This document shows positions 1 to 8,254 of a stretch of DNA of 40,275 nucleotides, piece after piece. The notes under the pieces are model-generated. The model was not told the origin of the DNA, did no database searches, and worked only from the letters and a program-made list of their open reading frames with translations. Every line of letters begins with the position of its first letter. The first letter of the stretch is position 1. Origin of the DNA: an uncultured Bacilli bacterium (lineage in GTDB: Bacteria; Bacillota_I; Bacilli_A; RF39; UBA660); assembly GCA_944345045.1 (NCBI GenBank), contig CALVMI010000022.1, positions 1 to 40,275 of the forward strand. Direction: 5' to 3'. Both the position numbers and the translations under genes were made by a program.

Positions 1-94
1 AAGCCCTTTTAAAAGTCCCATAGCTTATCAAATCAATGGCTGTGTTTTTGCTATACGAGAATGTGATGCTTCTTTAATTGAGGTTCAAAAATGA
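1..94 (+). CDS. feoA: FeoA, C-terminal end (partial)
   Basis: The window opens inside this gene. The frame starting at base 2 reads 30 residues, including PIAYQING, VFAIRECDASLIEV and a final QK, before a TGA stop at 92-94. This matches the end of the small SH3-like FeoA protein, whose last strand usually reads G-x-x-[IL]-A-[IL]-R-x-x-[ED]-A-x-x-I-x-V. FeoA is a cytoplasmic accessory of the FeoB ferrous iron transporter. The stop overlaps the feoB start in an ATGA, so the two are translationally coupled. Identification rests on this short tail plus the feoB neighbour. Confidence 0.8.
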   Translation, partial: SPFKSPIAYQINGCVFAIRECDASLIEVQK

Positions 95-2055
95 AAAAGA
101 AAAAAGCTTGTTTAATAGGAAATCCAAATGTTGGAAAATCTTCTATTTTTAATATGCTTACTGGTTCTTTGCAACATACAGGGAATTGGACAGGAAAAAC
201 CGTAGCTAATGAAACAGAAACTTTTAATTTTCAAGATACAAACTGGACATTAGTTGATTTACCAGGAACCTATTCATTAATGGGAGAAAGTGAAGAAGAG
301 AAAATTGCCAGCAATTATGTTATTCAAGAAAATTATGATTTAGCTATAATTGTATGTGATGCAACAAATCTAGAACGTAGCATGGAAATCATTTTAGAAG
401 TTTTAGATGTTAAACAAGAAGTAATCGTGTGTATAAATTTAATTGATGAAGCAAAGAAAAGAAATATTTATATTGATGCAGAAAGATTATCTAAAGAATT
501 ATCAGTTCCCGTTATTTTAACTAGTGCTAAAGAAAAAAAAGGTTTCGAAGAACTATTAAATACAATGAACCATTATGAAAAAAAAGAAAACTTTACTATA
601 GAACATTTTCCAAGAATTGAACGTTTTTGTTCTTATTTTCTACCTAAAATTTCAGCAAAAGAGAAGGGTAAAGCTTTAAAACTTTTAACAGATTCTGTAT
701 ATGAAAAAAAATTGAATGAAAAAGATCAAAAGATTTTAACTTTCTACAAAAAAATAATTAATAAAGAAACAATTCGGGAAAGTTATCATGAAAATGCCCA
801 AATATTAATTGAAAAAGTAATCGAAAGAAAAGAAGAAAAAGAAAAAAAAGAAGATAAAATTTGGAACTTTTTATTAAGTAATCCATGGACAAGTTTTCCG
901 ATGATGCTTCTTTTACTTTTTGGAATATTATGGTTAACTATTTATTTTTCCAACATTCCTTCAGATTTTCTTTTCTCTGTTTTTCAAAATCTTGAAAAGC
1001 CAATTTATACATTCTTTTCTTTTTTACCTGATTATATTTTAAATCCATTCATTTACGGTGGCTATAGAACCTTATATTGGGTTGTTTCAGTCATGCTTCC
1101 GCCCATGTTAATCTTTTTTCCGTTATTTTCTTTACTTGAAGATTATGGACTCCTTCCAAGGATTGCCTTTAATTTAGATAAGCCATTCGAAAAATGTGGT
1201 TCATGTGGTAAACAGAGTCTAACAATGTGCATGGGGCTTGGGTGCAACGCTGTAGGGGTTACAGGAACCAGAATTATGGAATCGAAAAAAATGCGTTTGC
1301 TATCAATTCTTACCAATGTATTCATGCCATGTAATGGAAGATTTCCGGCCATGATTTGTATAATCGGAATGTTTTTTGTTCAAGATAGCTCTCTTATCGG
1401 AAGCATATATTCAGCTTTGATTTTATCTTTGATAATTTTAATAGGAATATTTTTAACATTTATTATGACCAAAACTTTAAATTATTTTATTTTAAAAAAG
1501 GAAAAACCTATTTTTATTTTAGAATTACCATCTTTTAGAAAACCTAAAATTTTGCGAACTATTTACTTTTCTCTTAAAGAAAAAGCTTTTCATGTTCTAA
1601 AAAGAGCCATGATTGTATCTTTTCCCGCTGGTATAATTATTTATGTTTTGGCAAATGTAACAATTTCTAACGTTTCTATCTTACAATACTTAAGAGATTT
1701 TTTAGAAGGATTTGGTACATTGATTGGTCTTGATGGTGCAATTTTACTAGCGTTTTTATTGGGAATTCCCGCGAATGAAATTGTTATACCTATGTTGCTT
1801 TTATTATATACTAACGGGTCTATGCTTGTTGTATATGAATCTTTAGAAAGTTTAAAACTTCTTTTAATAAACAATAATTGGACAATTTTAACCGCGATAA
1901 ACTTTTTAATTTTTTCTCTTTGCCATTTTCCCTGCGCGACAACATTATTAACTATAAAAAAAGAAACCAACAGTTGGTTTTATACATTCATAGCTTTTCT
2001 TCTGCCGACTTGTCTAGGAATACTTCTTTGCTTTTTGACTATCTGTATTTTTTAA
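91..2055 (+). CDS. feoB: FeoB ferrous iron transporter
   Basis: Inner-membrane ferrous iron uptake protein of 654 residues. The N-terminal G domain shows G1 GNPNVGKSS (10-18), G3 DLPG (56-59) and G4 NLID (116-119), followed by a helical GDI-like spacer up to about residue 270. The C-terminal half is a polytopic membrane domain. It carries the conserved gate segments with CGSCG and GLGCNAVGV (about 370-390) and MPCNGRFPAMI (about 412-422), typical of FeoB. Switch I reads GNWTGKTV rather than the classical GNWPGVTV; this variant is common in one FeoB subgroup of Firmicutes, so metal preference (iron or manganese) is not settled by sequence. The ATG overlaps the feoA stop. The protein is shorter than the E. 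coli form (773 aa) but complete. Confidence 0.95.
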   Translation: MKKKKACLIGNPNVGKSSIFNMLTGSLQHTGNWTGKTVANETETFNFQDTNWTLVDLPGTYSLMGESEEEKIASNYVIQENYDLAIIVCDATNLERSMEIILEVLDVKQEVIVCINLIDEAKKRNIYIDAERLSKELSVPVILTSAKEKKGFEELLNTMNHYEKKENFTIEHFPRIERFCSYFLPKISAKEKGKALKLLTDSVYEKKLNEKDQKILTFYKKIINKETIRESYHENAQILIEKVIERKEEKEKKEDKIWNFLLSNPWTSFPMMLLLLFGILWLTIYFSNIPSDFLFSVFQNLEKPIYTFFSFLPDYILNPFIYGGYRTLYWVVSVMLPPMLIFFPLFSLLEDYGLLPRIAFNLDKPFEKCGSCGKQSLTMCMGLGCNAVGVTGTRIMESKKMRLLSILTNVFMPCNGRFPAMICIIGMFFVQDSSLIGSIYSALILSLIILIGIFLTFIMTKTLNYFILKKEKPIFILELPSFRKPKILRTIYFSLKEKAFHVLKRAMIVSFPAGIIIYVLANVTISNVSILQYLRDFLEGFGTLIGLDGAILLAFLLGIPANEIVIPMLLLLYTNGSMLVVYESLESLKLLLINNNWTILTAINFLIFSLCHFPCATTLLTIKKETNSWFYTFIAFLLPTCLGILLCFLTICIF

Positions 2056-2088
2056 AGAAAAAAGACCATAGTATTAATGGTGAAATTT

Positions 2089-3486
2089 ATGAAAACCTAT
2101 AGCATTTGGAATGAAGAAAAAAAAGTTAATCTTCCGTCTTTGCAAAAAGATTGTACTGTTGATGTAGCCATTATTGGCGGTGGTTTAACAGGACTATCTA
2201 TTGGCTATCAATTAAAAGATACCAATTTTAAAACCATAATTTTGGAACAAAATGAATGTGGAAGAGGAGTTACAAGTAAAAGTACAGCCAAAATAACGTA
2301 TTTACAAGAACATATTTATCATAAAATAAAAAGATTTGGTGATGAGAAAAAAGCTCAAAAATATTTAGAATCACAAAGAGAAGCCGTAGTTTTATTAAAA
2401 GAAATTATTGAAAAAGAAAAAATTGCTTGTGACTTCGAGTCATCACCATCTTATCTTTTTGTAACTGATGAAAAAAACAAACCTAAACTGGATAAAGAAT
2501 ATCAATTTTATAAACAAAATGGTGTGAATATAACCAAAACAAAATTAAAGAATTATCCTGCTATAAAAGTAGATGATACATACGTTTTTCATCCGATAAA
2601 ATATATAAATGGTTTAAAGAAAATTTTAAAAGATCAAATATATGAAAATTCGCGAGTTGAAAAAATTACTCAAAAAGAAAATGAATATGTTTTATGTGTA
2701 AACGGATATACTGTTAAAGCTAAAAATGTCGTTCTTGCAACGCATTATCCATATTTCATTTATCCATTCTTTTTTCCATTGAAAAATCATGTTGAAACGT
2801 CTTATGTCAAAGCAATCAAAGTGAGTAAACCTCTAAAAATTAATGGAATTAATTTAGATAAAGAAAATCTATCATTTCGTTTTTATAAAGACTATTGTCT
2901 TCTTCTTTTTCATTCTAGTATGTCTAGTGCACGTAAAAATCTAAGAGATAATTTTATAGAAAAAGGAGAATATAATTGGACAAACAAAGACGTTATTAGT
3001 AATGATTATCTTCCTTTTATTGGCAAAATAACTAAAGACGATTCCTTTTTAATTGCTTGTGGGTATAATACCTGGGGATTTACGAATGCCACCTTAGCTG
3101 GTCGAATAATAAAAGATATTCTATGTAAGAAAAAAAATAAATACAGCTTTTTATTTGATCCAAAAAGAAGAAGGAATTTAAATAAATTTATTCGCTTTTT
3201 TGTCGATGCCGGCAATACTTTAACTGCTATTTTAAAAAGCACAAAAAAGAATTCTAATAATCAAAATGTAGAATATAGAAAAATGAAGGGAAAAAGTGTT
3301 GCAGTCTATATAGATAAAAATAAAAAAGAGCACATCGTCTTAAATCGATGTCCTCATATGAAATGTGGGTTAGTTTTTAATGAAGTAGAGAAGACCTGGG
3401 ATTGTCTTTGCCATGGCTCTAGATTTGATATTGATGGCAAATGTCTAGAAGGTCCAAGTAATCAAGATATTTCTTTTGATTTATAG
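2089..3486 (+). CDS. FAD-dependent oxidoreductase with C-terminal Rieske [2Fe-2S] domain
   Basis: A 465-residue fusion. The N-terminal part is a DAO-type FAD domain with the dinucleotide motif GGGLTG at 30-35. The last about 50 residues form a Rieske centre with ligand pattern C-P-H ... C-L-C-H followed by GSRFD. Homologues are usually annotated FAD-dependent oxidoreductase/Rieske 2Fe-2S protein; the substrate is unknown, and the architecture implies electron transfer between flavin and Rieske cluster. The ATG at 2089 is chosen because a GGTGA ribosome site (2079-2083) lies 5 bases upstream; the in-frame ATG at 2077 has none. It follows feoB by 33 bases on the same strand, so co-transcription with iron uptake is plausible. 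No signal peptide is seen, so it is probably cytoplasmic. Confidence 0.85.
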   Translation: MKTYSIWNEEKKVNLPSLQKDCTVDVAIIGGGLTGLSIGYQLKDTNFKTIILEQNECGRGVTSKSTAKITYLQEHIYHKIKRFGDEKKAQKYLESQREAVVLLKEIIEKEKIACDFESSPSYLFVTDEKNKPKLDKEYQFYKQNGVNITKTKLKNYPAIKVDDTYVFHPIKYINGLKKILKDQIYENSRVEKITQKENEYVLCVNGYTVKAKNVVLATHYPYFIYPFFFPLKNHVETSYVKAIKVSKPLKINGINLDKENLSFRFYKDYCLLLFHSSMSSARKNLRDNFIEKGEYNWTNKDVISNDYLPFIGKITKDDSFLIACGYNTWGFTNATLAGRIIKDILCKKKNKYSFLFDPKRRRNLNKFIRFFVDAGNTLTAILKSTKKNSNNQNVEYRKMKGKSVAVYIDKNKKEHIVLNRCPHMKCGLVFNEVEKTWDCLCHGSRFDIDGKCLEGPSNQDISFDL

Positions 3487-3494
3487 AAGTTAAA

Positions 3495-4439
3495 TTAGGA
3501 ATTTTCTCTTGTTCGTGTTAAAACGGGTTGATCTTCTGATAGATAAATAGCATGATGAAATTCATAGCTGTTAATGAAGTCTTCTACCGTTTCAGTAGTA
3601 TAAAAAATAAATGTTTTTTCATCTTTTAGAAAAAGTTCAGATTCTTTTGAATTTCCTTTTTCTAATTTTTTATCATAAAACAGATGTCCATCAGATGAAC
3701 GATGATTAATATAATAAGAGCCAGTTTCACATTCTGTTACAAGTCTGGTAATAGAATCATTTGCACGATGAAGGGCTATTTCCTTAGCGTCTTTTGTTAT
3801 GGATGGAATTTGATCAAATTTTTTCTCGAGAATTAGTTTTGTTAACATATCATATTGTTTTGGTGAAACATTAAATACAGCAAAATTTTCATTTTGCAAA
3901 TAATCAAAAATAGAATAAATACTATGAGAAAGAATTTTAACATTATTTTTATCAACTTTGATGATATTATTAATTTGTTTTCTTTGTGAATTAGTTATAT
4001 TAATGGTATAAAGAAAAATTTGTTGTTCTAATTCTTTGTATTTTGCTAATTTAGCATCAAAGTTTTCTTTTTGCTCTTGAATAATCTGTACCATATTTTC
4101 CGTAATAGGCAAGTAAGATATAGATTGCTCAAAAAGCTCTTCATTTCTTTTTTGGGCATAATCTAGTGCTTCTTCATATGTCGAAAACACATTGGAAGTT
4201 TTAATAGAATTCAAACACTCTCCATAAAAGTTAAAACATGGTTCAACTTGCCTCCAAATGTTAGAATGAGTCATTTGATAAGGAAAAGAAACTTCATATT
4301 CCTTAGTGCTACTACCATCTTCTTTATAGTTAGTCGCATCATTTAGTAAATAGCATTTAGAGGCGATGTAACAGGTAATTACATCTTGTCCGTCAAAAAT
4401 GGGCATAGCAGCATATTTAATAGGATAATTAATTTTCAT
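3495..4439 (-). CDS. Hypothetical protein, 314 aa
   Basis: I do not recognise this protein. The ATG at 4439 is chosen because AAGAAGG lies 7 bases upstream on the minus strand; the longer frame to 4514 would run through a terminator hairpin and into a tRNA. The product begins MKINYPIKYAAMPIFD, has no signal peptide or membrane helix, and has a charged helical stretch around residues 120-155 (ITENMVQIIQEQKENFDAKL) that could be a short coiled coil. Residues 15-75 include several Cys and aromatic residues but no metal-binding spacing I can name. It converges with the FAD/Rieske gene, separated by 8 bases. It could be lineage-specific; function unknown. Confidence 0.6.
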   Translation of the reverse strand: MKINYPIKYAAMPIFDGQDVITCYIASKCYLLNDATNYKEDGSSTKEYEVSFPYQMTHSNIWRQVEPCFNFYGECLNSIKTSNVFSTYEEALDYAQKRNEELFEQSISYLPITENMVQIIQEQKENFDAKLAKYKELEQQIFLYTINITNSQRKQINNIIKVDKNNVKILSHSIYSIFDYLQNENFAVFNVSPKQYDMLTKLILEKKFDQIPSITKDAKEIALHRANDSITRLVTECETGSYYINHRSSDGHLFYDKKLEKGNSKESELFLKDEKTFIFYTTETVEDFINSYEFHHAIYLSEDQPVLTRTRENS

Positions 4440-4482
4440 TGATAAACCTTCTTTCCACATTGTGTTTTTAAATATTATAAAA

Positions 4483-4503
4483 AAACCCTTATTTAAAGGG
4501 AAT
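4483..4503 (-). terminator. Intrinsic terminator after tRNA-Thr(GGT)
   Basis: On the minus strand the sequence reads CCCTT-TAAAT-AAGGG followed by a run of seven T. It lies just downstream of the tRNA-Thr 3' end and upstream of the 3495-4439 gene start, so it should end the tRNA transcript. Confidence 0.7.
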
Positions 4504-4513
4504 AAAAACATCA

Positions 4514-4587
4514 TGGTGCCGATTAACAGAATTGAACTGTTCTCTGATGCTTACCATGCATCTGTACTGCCACTGTACTAAATCGGC
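4514..4587 (-). tRNA. tRNA-Thr (anticodon GGT)
   Basis: A complete 74-nt cloverleaf including encoded CCA. The acceptor stem GCCGATT pairs with AATCGGC, the anticodon stem GATGC/GCATC encloses loop ATGGTAA (anticodon GGT, codons ACC/ACU), and the T stem AACAG/CTGTT encloses TTCAATT. The discriminator base is A. Confidence 0.95.
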
Positions 4588-5050
4588 TTTCGTTATAATC
4601 GTATCACATTTTTTTCTTTTTGCAAACTATCTTTTCTCTAAAAAAGCCAAAATATATCTCATATAGAAAGGGGTGTTCTATTTTGAAGAAAAACAAACAA
4701 AAAGCTTTAGAATTATTAAGGTAGAAAAATAAGGATGAAATGAAAATCAGTTTTTTACTTTTTATATTAATTATGCTATAATAAATGACAGTAGGATGGA
4801 TTTTTGTAAAGGTGATATTGTTGATATTGATGGCTATGTAAGCATTACTATTAGTAATGCCAAACGATGAAGCAGAACACATAGTTTTTTAGTTAGTAGG
4901 ATCTTTGAGTACAAAAAGAGATGTAAAGGAAGTTTCTTTAAACAGTCTGACTTAAATTGATTATTCTTTATTTAATTTTAAAGAGTATTTCAGGATTTGT
5001 TCTTACAAAGTTTAGAGATAAATTCAATAAAAAAGAAAGGAATGATAAGT
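4588..5050 (+). other. Gene-poor stretch with possible decayed coding remnants
   Basis: No intact gene is seen in these 463 bases. A ribosome-site-like GAAAGGGGTG (4667-4676) precedes a TTG-started reading that gives KKNKQKALELLR, then an in-frame TAG, then a hydrophobic stretch KISFLLFILIML. Further on (about 4796-4960) protein-like segments such as ALLLVMPNDEAEHIVF and LSTKRDVKEVSLNSL occur, broken by stops. A TATAAT at about 4777 is a possible -10. This pattern suggests one or two decayed small genes, but composition bias could also produce it. One copy of a 28-bp repeat lies at 4630-4657. Confidence 0.25.
4630..4657. repeat. 28-bp direct repeat, copy 1
   Basis: This 28-base stretch (TCTTTTCTCTAAAAAAG then CCAAAATATAT) recurs with no mismatch at 5873-5900, 1.2 kb downstream in the same orientation. 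The two copies bracket the CYTH gene and the decayed stretch in front of it. Confidence 0.85.
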
Positions 5051-5842
5051 ATGTCTAAAATAGAAAGGGAAATCAAAGTACTTAATATTGAAGTTGATCA
5101 AACAATAAAAAAGTTACAAGAAATAGGAGCAGAAGATAAAGGCAAAAAGGAACAAAAGATTTATGTTTATGATGTTCCGACTTTGTATTATCGCTTTTTA
5201 GAAATAAGAGAATTAATTAATTCTTCTAATCAATTATTGATAGAAACAAATTTAAAAAAATTGGAAATTCTGTTACTGGAATATATTGATTTAGAAAACG
5301 ATGAGGAATTAGAAAAAGAAAAAGAATTGTTTCAATTAAATGATTTAATGGATATATTAAGTTTAGAGCTTAATGATATCAGAAAATTGTTAAACAATAC
5401 GGTATTAGAAAATAATTTCAAAAAATTTTTAATCAATCCAAATAAATGGATTAGACTTAGAAAAAGTAATCAAAAAGTAGAACTAACTACAAAACACATT
5501 CTAAATAAAAAAAATAATAAGTATCAAAATGTAATAGAGACTGAAATAGTAGTCTCTTCCTTTGAAGAGACAAATAATTTATTAGAAAGCATCGGCATTT
5601 ACAAAAGAAATTATCAAGAGAAGATAAGATATAGTTATTCTTATAAAGAAGCTCAAATTGAAATAGATATTTGGCCTTTATTAGAAGCATATTTAGAAAT
5701 TGAATGTGATAATGAAAATACAATTAATGAACTTTTAGAAAAATTGGATTTGAAAGACAATGAAATAGTTTCAGAAAATACAGAATCTTTATACAAAAGA
5801 AAAAATATCGATATTTTAAAAATATCTTCATTAAAGTTTTAG
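5051..5842 (+). CDS. CYTH domain protein (class IV adenylate cyclase/triphosphatase-like) with helical insertion
   Basis: A 263-residue protein opening MSKIEREIKV. E5-R-E7-I-K9 is the ExExK signature of the CYTH superfamily (CyaB-type adenylate cyclase, thiamine triphosphatase, inorganic triphosphatase). Later strands carry alternating charged residues that would line the tunnel: WIRLRKSNQKVELTTK (about 135-150), ETEIVV and IEIDIWPLLEAYLEIE (about 210-225). Residues about 50-130 are a long Leu/Glu-rich helical insertion between the first and second halves of the fold. The exact substrate (tripolyphosphate, thiamine triphosphate or ATP) cannot be read from sequence. Start at 5051 is chosen because AAAGGA lies 9 bases upstream; the ATG at 5042 is too close to it. 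It stands alone between two copies of a 28-bp repeat. Confidence 0.75.
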   Translation: MSKIEREIKVLNIEVDQTIKKLQEIGAEDKGKKEQKIYVYDVPTLYYRFLEIRELINSSNQLLIETNLKKLEILLLEYIDLENDEELEKEKELFQLNDLMDILSLELNDIRKLLNNTVLENNFKKFLINPNKWIRLRKSNQKVELTTKHILNKKNNKYQNVIETEIVVSSFEETNNLLESIGIYKRNYQEKIRYSYSYKEAQIEIDIWPLLEAYLEIECDNENTINELLEKLDLKDNEIVSENTESLYKRKNIDILKISSLKF

Positions 5843-6111
5843 ATAACAAATGAATCATCAATTAATATTTTGTCTTTTCTCTAAAAAAGCCAAAATATAT
5901 AGCAAACAAGAAGATAAGATCATAATAAATGCAAAGCTTTTATTTATAATTCAATTCTAAGAATGTTTCATTTAAAGCATCCAATATTTCTGGCAATTAG
6001 GAATAATATATGAATTTTAAAATGCTCTTTCATAAAACTCCAGTTCTAAATCTATTATAAGGTATATTATTGTGATTTTACAAATAAAATTAGTAATGGA
6101 ATATTTTTTAG
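5843..6111. other. Intergenic stretch with repeat copy 2 and possible decayed minus-strand ORF
   Basis: No intact gene is visible. Apart from the repeat copy at 5873-5900, the minus strand between about 5940 and 6065 reads protein-like pieces in different frames (ELEFYERAF, then LPEILDALNETFLELNYK before a stop), suggesting a small frameshifted gene remnant. A TATAAT and CTGGAG in front of a 21-codon minus-strand ORF (MKEHFKIHILFLIARN...) are compatible with an expressed peptide instead. Neither reading is strong. Confidence 0.2.
5873..5900. repeat. 28-bp direct repeat, copy 2
   Basis: Perfect second copy of the 28-base sequence at 4630-4657, same orientation. The flanks of the two copies do not match, so the identity stops sharply on both sides. 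Confidence 0.85.
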
Positions 6112-6140
6112 TTGTACTTTTTGTCGAAAAAACTTATAAT
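6112..6140 (+). promoter_or_regulatory. Sigma-A promoter of zinc-ribbon operon
   Basis: TTGTAC (6112-6117), exactly 17 bases, TATAAT (6135-6140). A strong ribosome site AAAGGAG and the ATG at 6166 follow within 26 bases. Confidence 0.75.
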
Positions 6141-6165
6141 GGTTATATAGAAAAGGAGTGATTGA

Positions 6166-7407
6166 ATGTACTGCGGTGAGTGTGGTGCCAAATTAAAAAA
6201 GGGTGCTACTTTTTGTGGAGAATGCGGAGCTAAAGTAAAAGAGCAAAAAGAAGAAAAACCAGAAGAGGAAAAAAAGAAGGTTGTGAAAAAACGTAAACCA
6301 ATGGCTAAGAAAACAAAAATTTTACTTGGTGTATTGGTAGTTGTTGTAGTCGCGTTAGTTGTAGCTTTTAACGTGTTACAAAATCGTTTTGGACCAGAAG
6401 GAGTTGCTACAGAATATTTAGAAGCTTTAATTAGTAACAATGCCGATCGAATTTATGATTCATTAAATTTAGATGGCGATACAACGTTTACAACAAAAGA
6501 AGCTTTTCGAGAAGTGTTTTCTGAAAGTTCCAACAGCTATAGTGACATAGTAAATTATAAATTGCTAGATGTTACATATGGCGAAGGTGAGCTAAGTGCA
6601 ACTGTTCGCTTTCAAATTGCTACTTCTGATGATGAAGATACTATTAGTATTAAGGTGGTTAAAAACAGTGGCAAAAATTTACTTGTTTTTGATTCTTGGC
6701 AAGTAGCTAATATTAGTAATTCGTTAGTTGTTAAAGATTATCAAATTTCTGTTCCTAAAAATGCAAGCGTATCAGTAAATGATATTTCATTAGAAGAAAA
6801 ATATTTGAATAGTGAAAAATCAAATGATGAACTTGATGTATATGTTATTCCTCAAATATTTGCAAGTGACGTGACTATTAAAACAACGTTACCTTATGGA
6901 ATTGACGTAACAGAAGAAGTAAGCGTATCTAGTTATAATACAAGTCATAAAACAGATGTATCTTTAGACAACTTATCAGACGATATGGTAAGCAAACTAC
7001 AAACTCAAGTAAACAGTGATATTACAAAATTATATCAAAATATCATTGCCAAAAGTGATTGGAATGCTGTTAAAGAAAGTTACAGCTATAACAATGTGAA
7101 TTTATCATCATTACAAGAAGCATACGTTGACTTATATGAAGATTTAGTACAAGATAGTAGTACTACATTAACAGCATTTAAAGTAACAAATGTAACAATT
7201 ACAGATGTATCTTTAGATAACGGACGTTTAGAAGTTTCAGCTAAATATAATTATGATTATACTTTGAATTATACAAACTATAATGATGAAGTTCAAACAA
7301 AAAACGGTTCAAGTTCTTATAGTTCAACATTAACATATGATTATTTTGAAGATAACTTTAAATTATATGACATTTATGGAGCAGTAAGTTATTTTTCAAG
7401 ATATTAA
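6166..7407 (+). CDS. Zinc-ribbon, membrane-anchored TcaA-like protein
   Basis: A 413-residue protein. The N-terminal zinc ribbon has cysteines C3, C6, C17 and C20 (two CGECG knuckles), then a Glu/Lys-rich linker, one transmembrane helix (about 50-67, LLGVLVVVVVALVVAF) and a large extracellular part. The first extracellular region (about 75-170) resembles an NTF2-like domain. The next (about 175-235) contains VPKNASVSVNDISLEEKY, typical of the repeated domains of TcaA/YvbJ-type envelope proteins. The C-terminal region (about 265-413) is Ser/Thr/Tyr rich and NTF2-like again. In staphylococci TcaA is linked to cell-envelope stress and glycopeptide response; the same role here is inference. It is the first gene of a two-gene unit with 7453-8175, and both begin with a zinc ribbon. 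Confidence 0.75.
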   Translation: MYCGECGAKLKKGATFCGECGAKVKEQKEEKPEEEKKKVVKKRKPMAKKTKILLGVLVVVVVALVVAFNVLQNRFGPEGVATEYLEALISNNADRIYDSLNLDGDTTFTTKEAFREVFSESSNSYSDIVNYKLLDVTYGEGELSATVRFQIATSDDEDTISIKVVKNSGKNLLVFDSWQVANISNSLVVKDYQISVPKNASVSVNDISLEEKYLNSEKSNDELDVYVIPQIFASDVTIKTTLPYGIDVTEEVSVSSYNTSHKTDVSLDNLSDDMVSKLQTQVNSDITKLYQNIIAKSDWNAVKESYSYNNVNLSSLQEAYVDLYEDLVQDSSTTLTAFKVTNVTITDVSLDNGRLEVSAKYNYDYTLNYTNYNDEVQTKNGSSSYSSTLTYDYFEDNFKLYDIYGAVSYFSRY

Positions 7408-7452
7408 TAAAAGAGAAAAAATAAAATAAAATTAAAGTGAGGAGAGTAAATT

Positions 7453-8175
7453 ATGGCAAAATTTTGTACAAATTGTGGGAAGAAATTAGTAGATGGGAAA
7501 CCATGTGATTGTGAAAAAAAAGAAAGTAAAAAGGTAGAAGAAGTAGAAGTCGTTTCTACTGGTGCTGGAGAAATGGTTAATGATTACATAGAAGCTTTAA
7601 AAGGAATCTTTACCAAACCAGTCGATACTATGAAAAAATATGCAAAAAGTTCTAAATTTGTTTTAGCAATGATTATGTTAGGAATTAATGCAATTGTCTT
7701 TGGATTATACATATATTTATTTGCAGGTGAAAGTGTAAGTATACTTGCACGTCTAATGGGTTATAGTTCATTAATGAGTTTAAGTGGCGCAAGCGTAAGC
7801 GTGCCTGCTAGTGTCTTCTTCTGGGCATTCTTATTTATGGCAGTTTTCTTCTTTGCATTAGGAGGATTACTATACTTATTCTGCGGCCCAATTATGAAAG
7901 ATGATACAAATTTTAAAGAAATAATGAGCTTAATTGGTGTAAACGCAGTATTTACAACAATTACCATTTTAGTAGCATTAATTTTTGTATATATCAAAAC
8001 ATGGATTTCACTAGTTATCTTAATGTTAGGCGGTTTTATCTTTATTTTAAATACATATCATGGTTTCACAAACTTAGTTAAGATAGATAAGAACAGAATA
8101 GCTTATGTATTTACAGCATCTTATGCAATTACTTTATTTGTAGTATGCTATATTCTTCCAAAGATTTTCATGTAA
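7453..8175 (+). CDS. Zinc-ribbon multi-pass membrane protein, Yip1-like
   Basis: A 240-residue protein. Residues 5-20 hold a zinc-binding C-x-x-C ... C-x-C motif, followed by a charged linker and the segment YIEALKGIFTKPVDTMKKYAKSS. That segment resembles the entry to the first helix of Yip1-type membrane domains. Five to six hydrophobic helices follow (about 68-92, 112-145, 160-185, 187-205, 215-240). A strong GAGGAGAG ribosome site precedes the ATG. It lies 45 bases after the TcaA-like gene, with a terminator only after its own stop, so the two are probably co-expressed and might interact through the membrane. Function unknown. Confidence 0.65.
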   Translation: MAKFCTNCGKKLVDGKPCDCEKKESKKVEEVEVVSTGAGEMVNDYIEALKGIFTKPVDTMKKYAKSSKFVLAMIMLGINAIVFGLYIYLFAGESVSILARLMGYSSLMSLSGASVSVPASVFFWAFLFMAVFFFALGGLLYLFCGPIMKDDTNFKEIMSLIGVNAVFTTITILVALIFVYIKTWISLVILMLGGFIFILNTYHGFTNLVKIDKNRIAYVFTASYAITLFVVCYILPKIFM

Positions 8176-8184
8176 TTGATAAAA

Positions 8185-8211
8185 GCTTCCATATTTTGTG
8201 GAAGTTTTTTT
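8185..8211 (+). terminator. Intrinsic terminator of zinc-ribbon operon
   Basis: CTTCCA (8186-8191), a 7-base loop, TGGAAG (8199-8204), then seven T. Confidence 0.85.
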
Positions 8212-8254
8212 GTGTTTTAAATAATTTGTGATAAACTGTAAGTAGGTGGTATTT

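Noticed and set aside
1143..1970. Antisense ORFs inside feoB
   Set aside because: They mirror the membrane domain codons of a well-supported gene and have no start signals.
4604..4882. A 92-codon minus-strand ORF
   Set aside because: Low-complexity Phe/Ile/Lys content, no ribosome site, overlaps the tRNA promoter region and a repeat copy.
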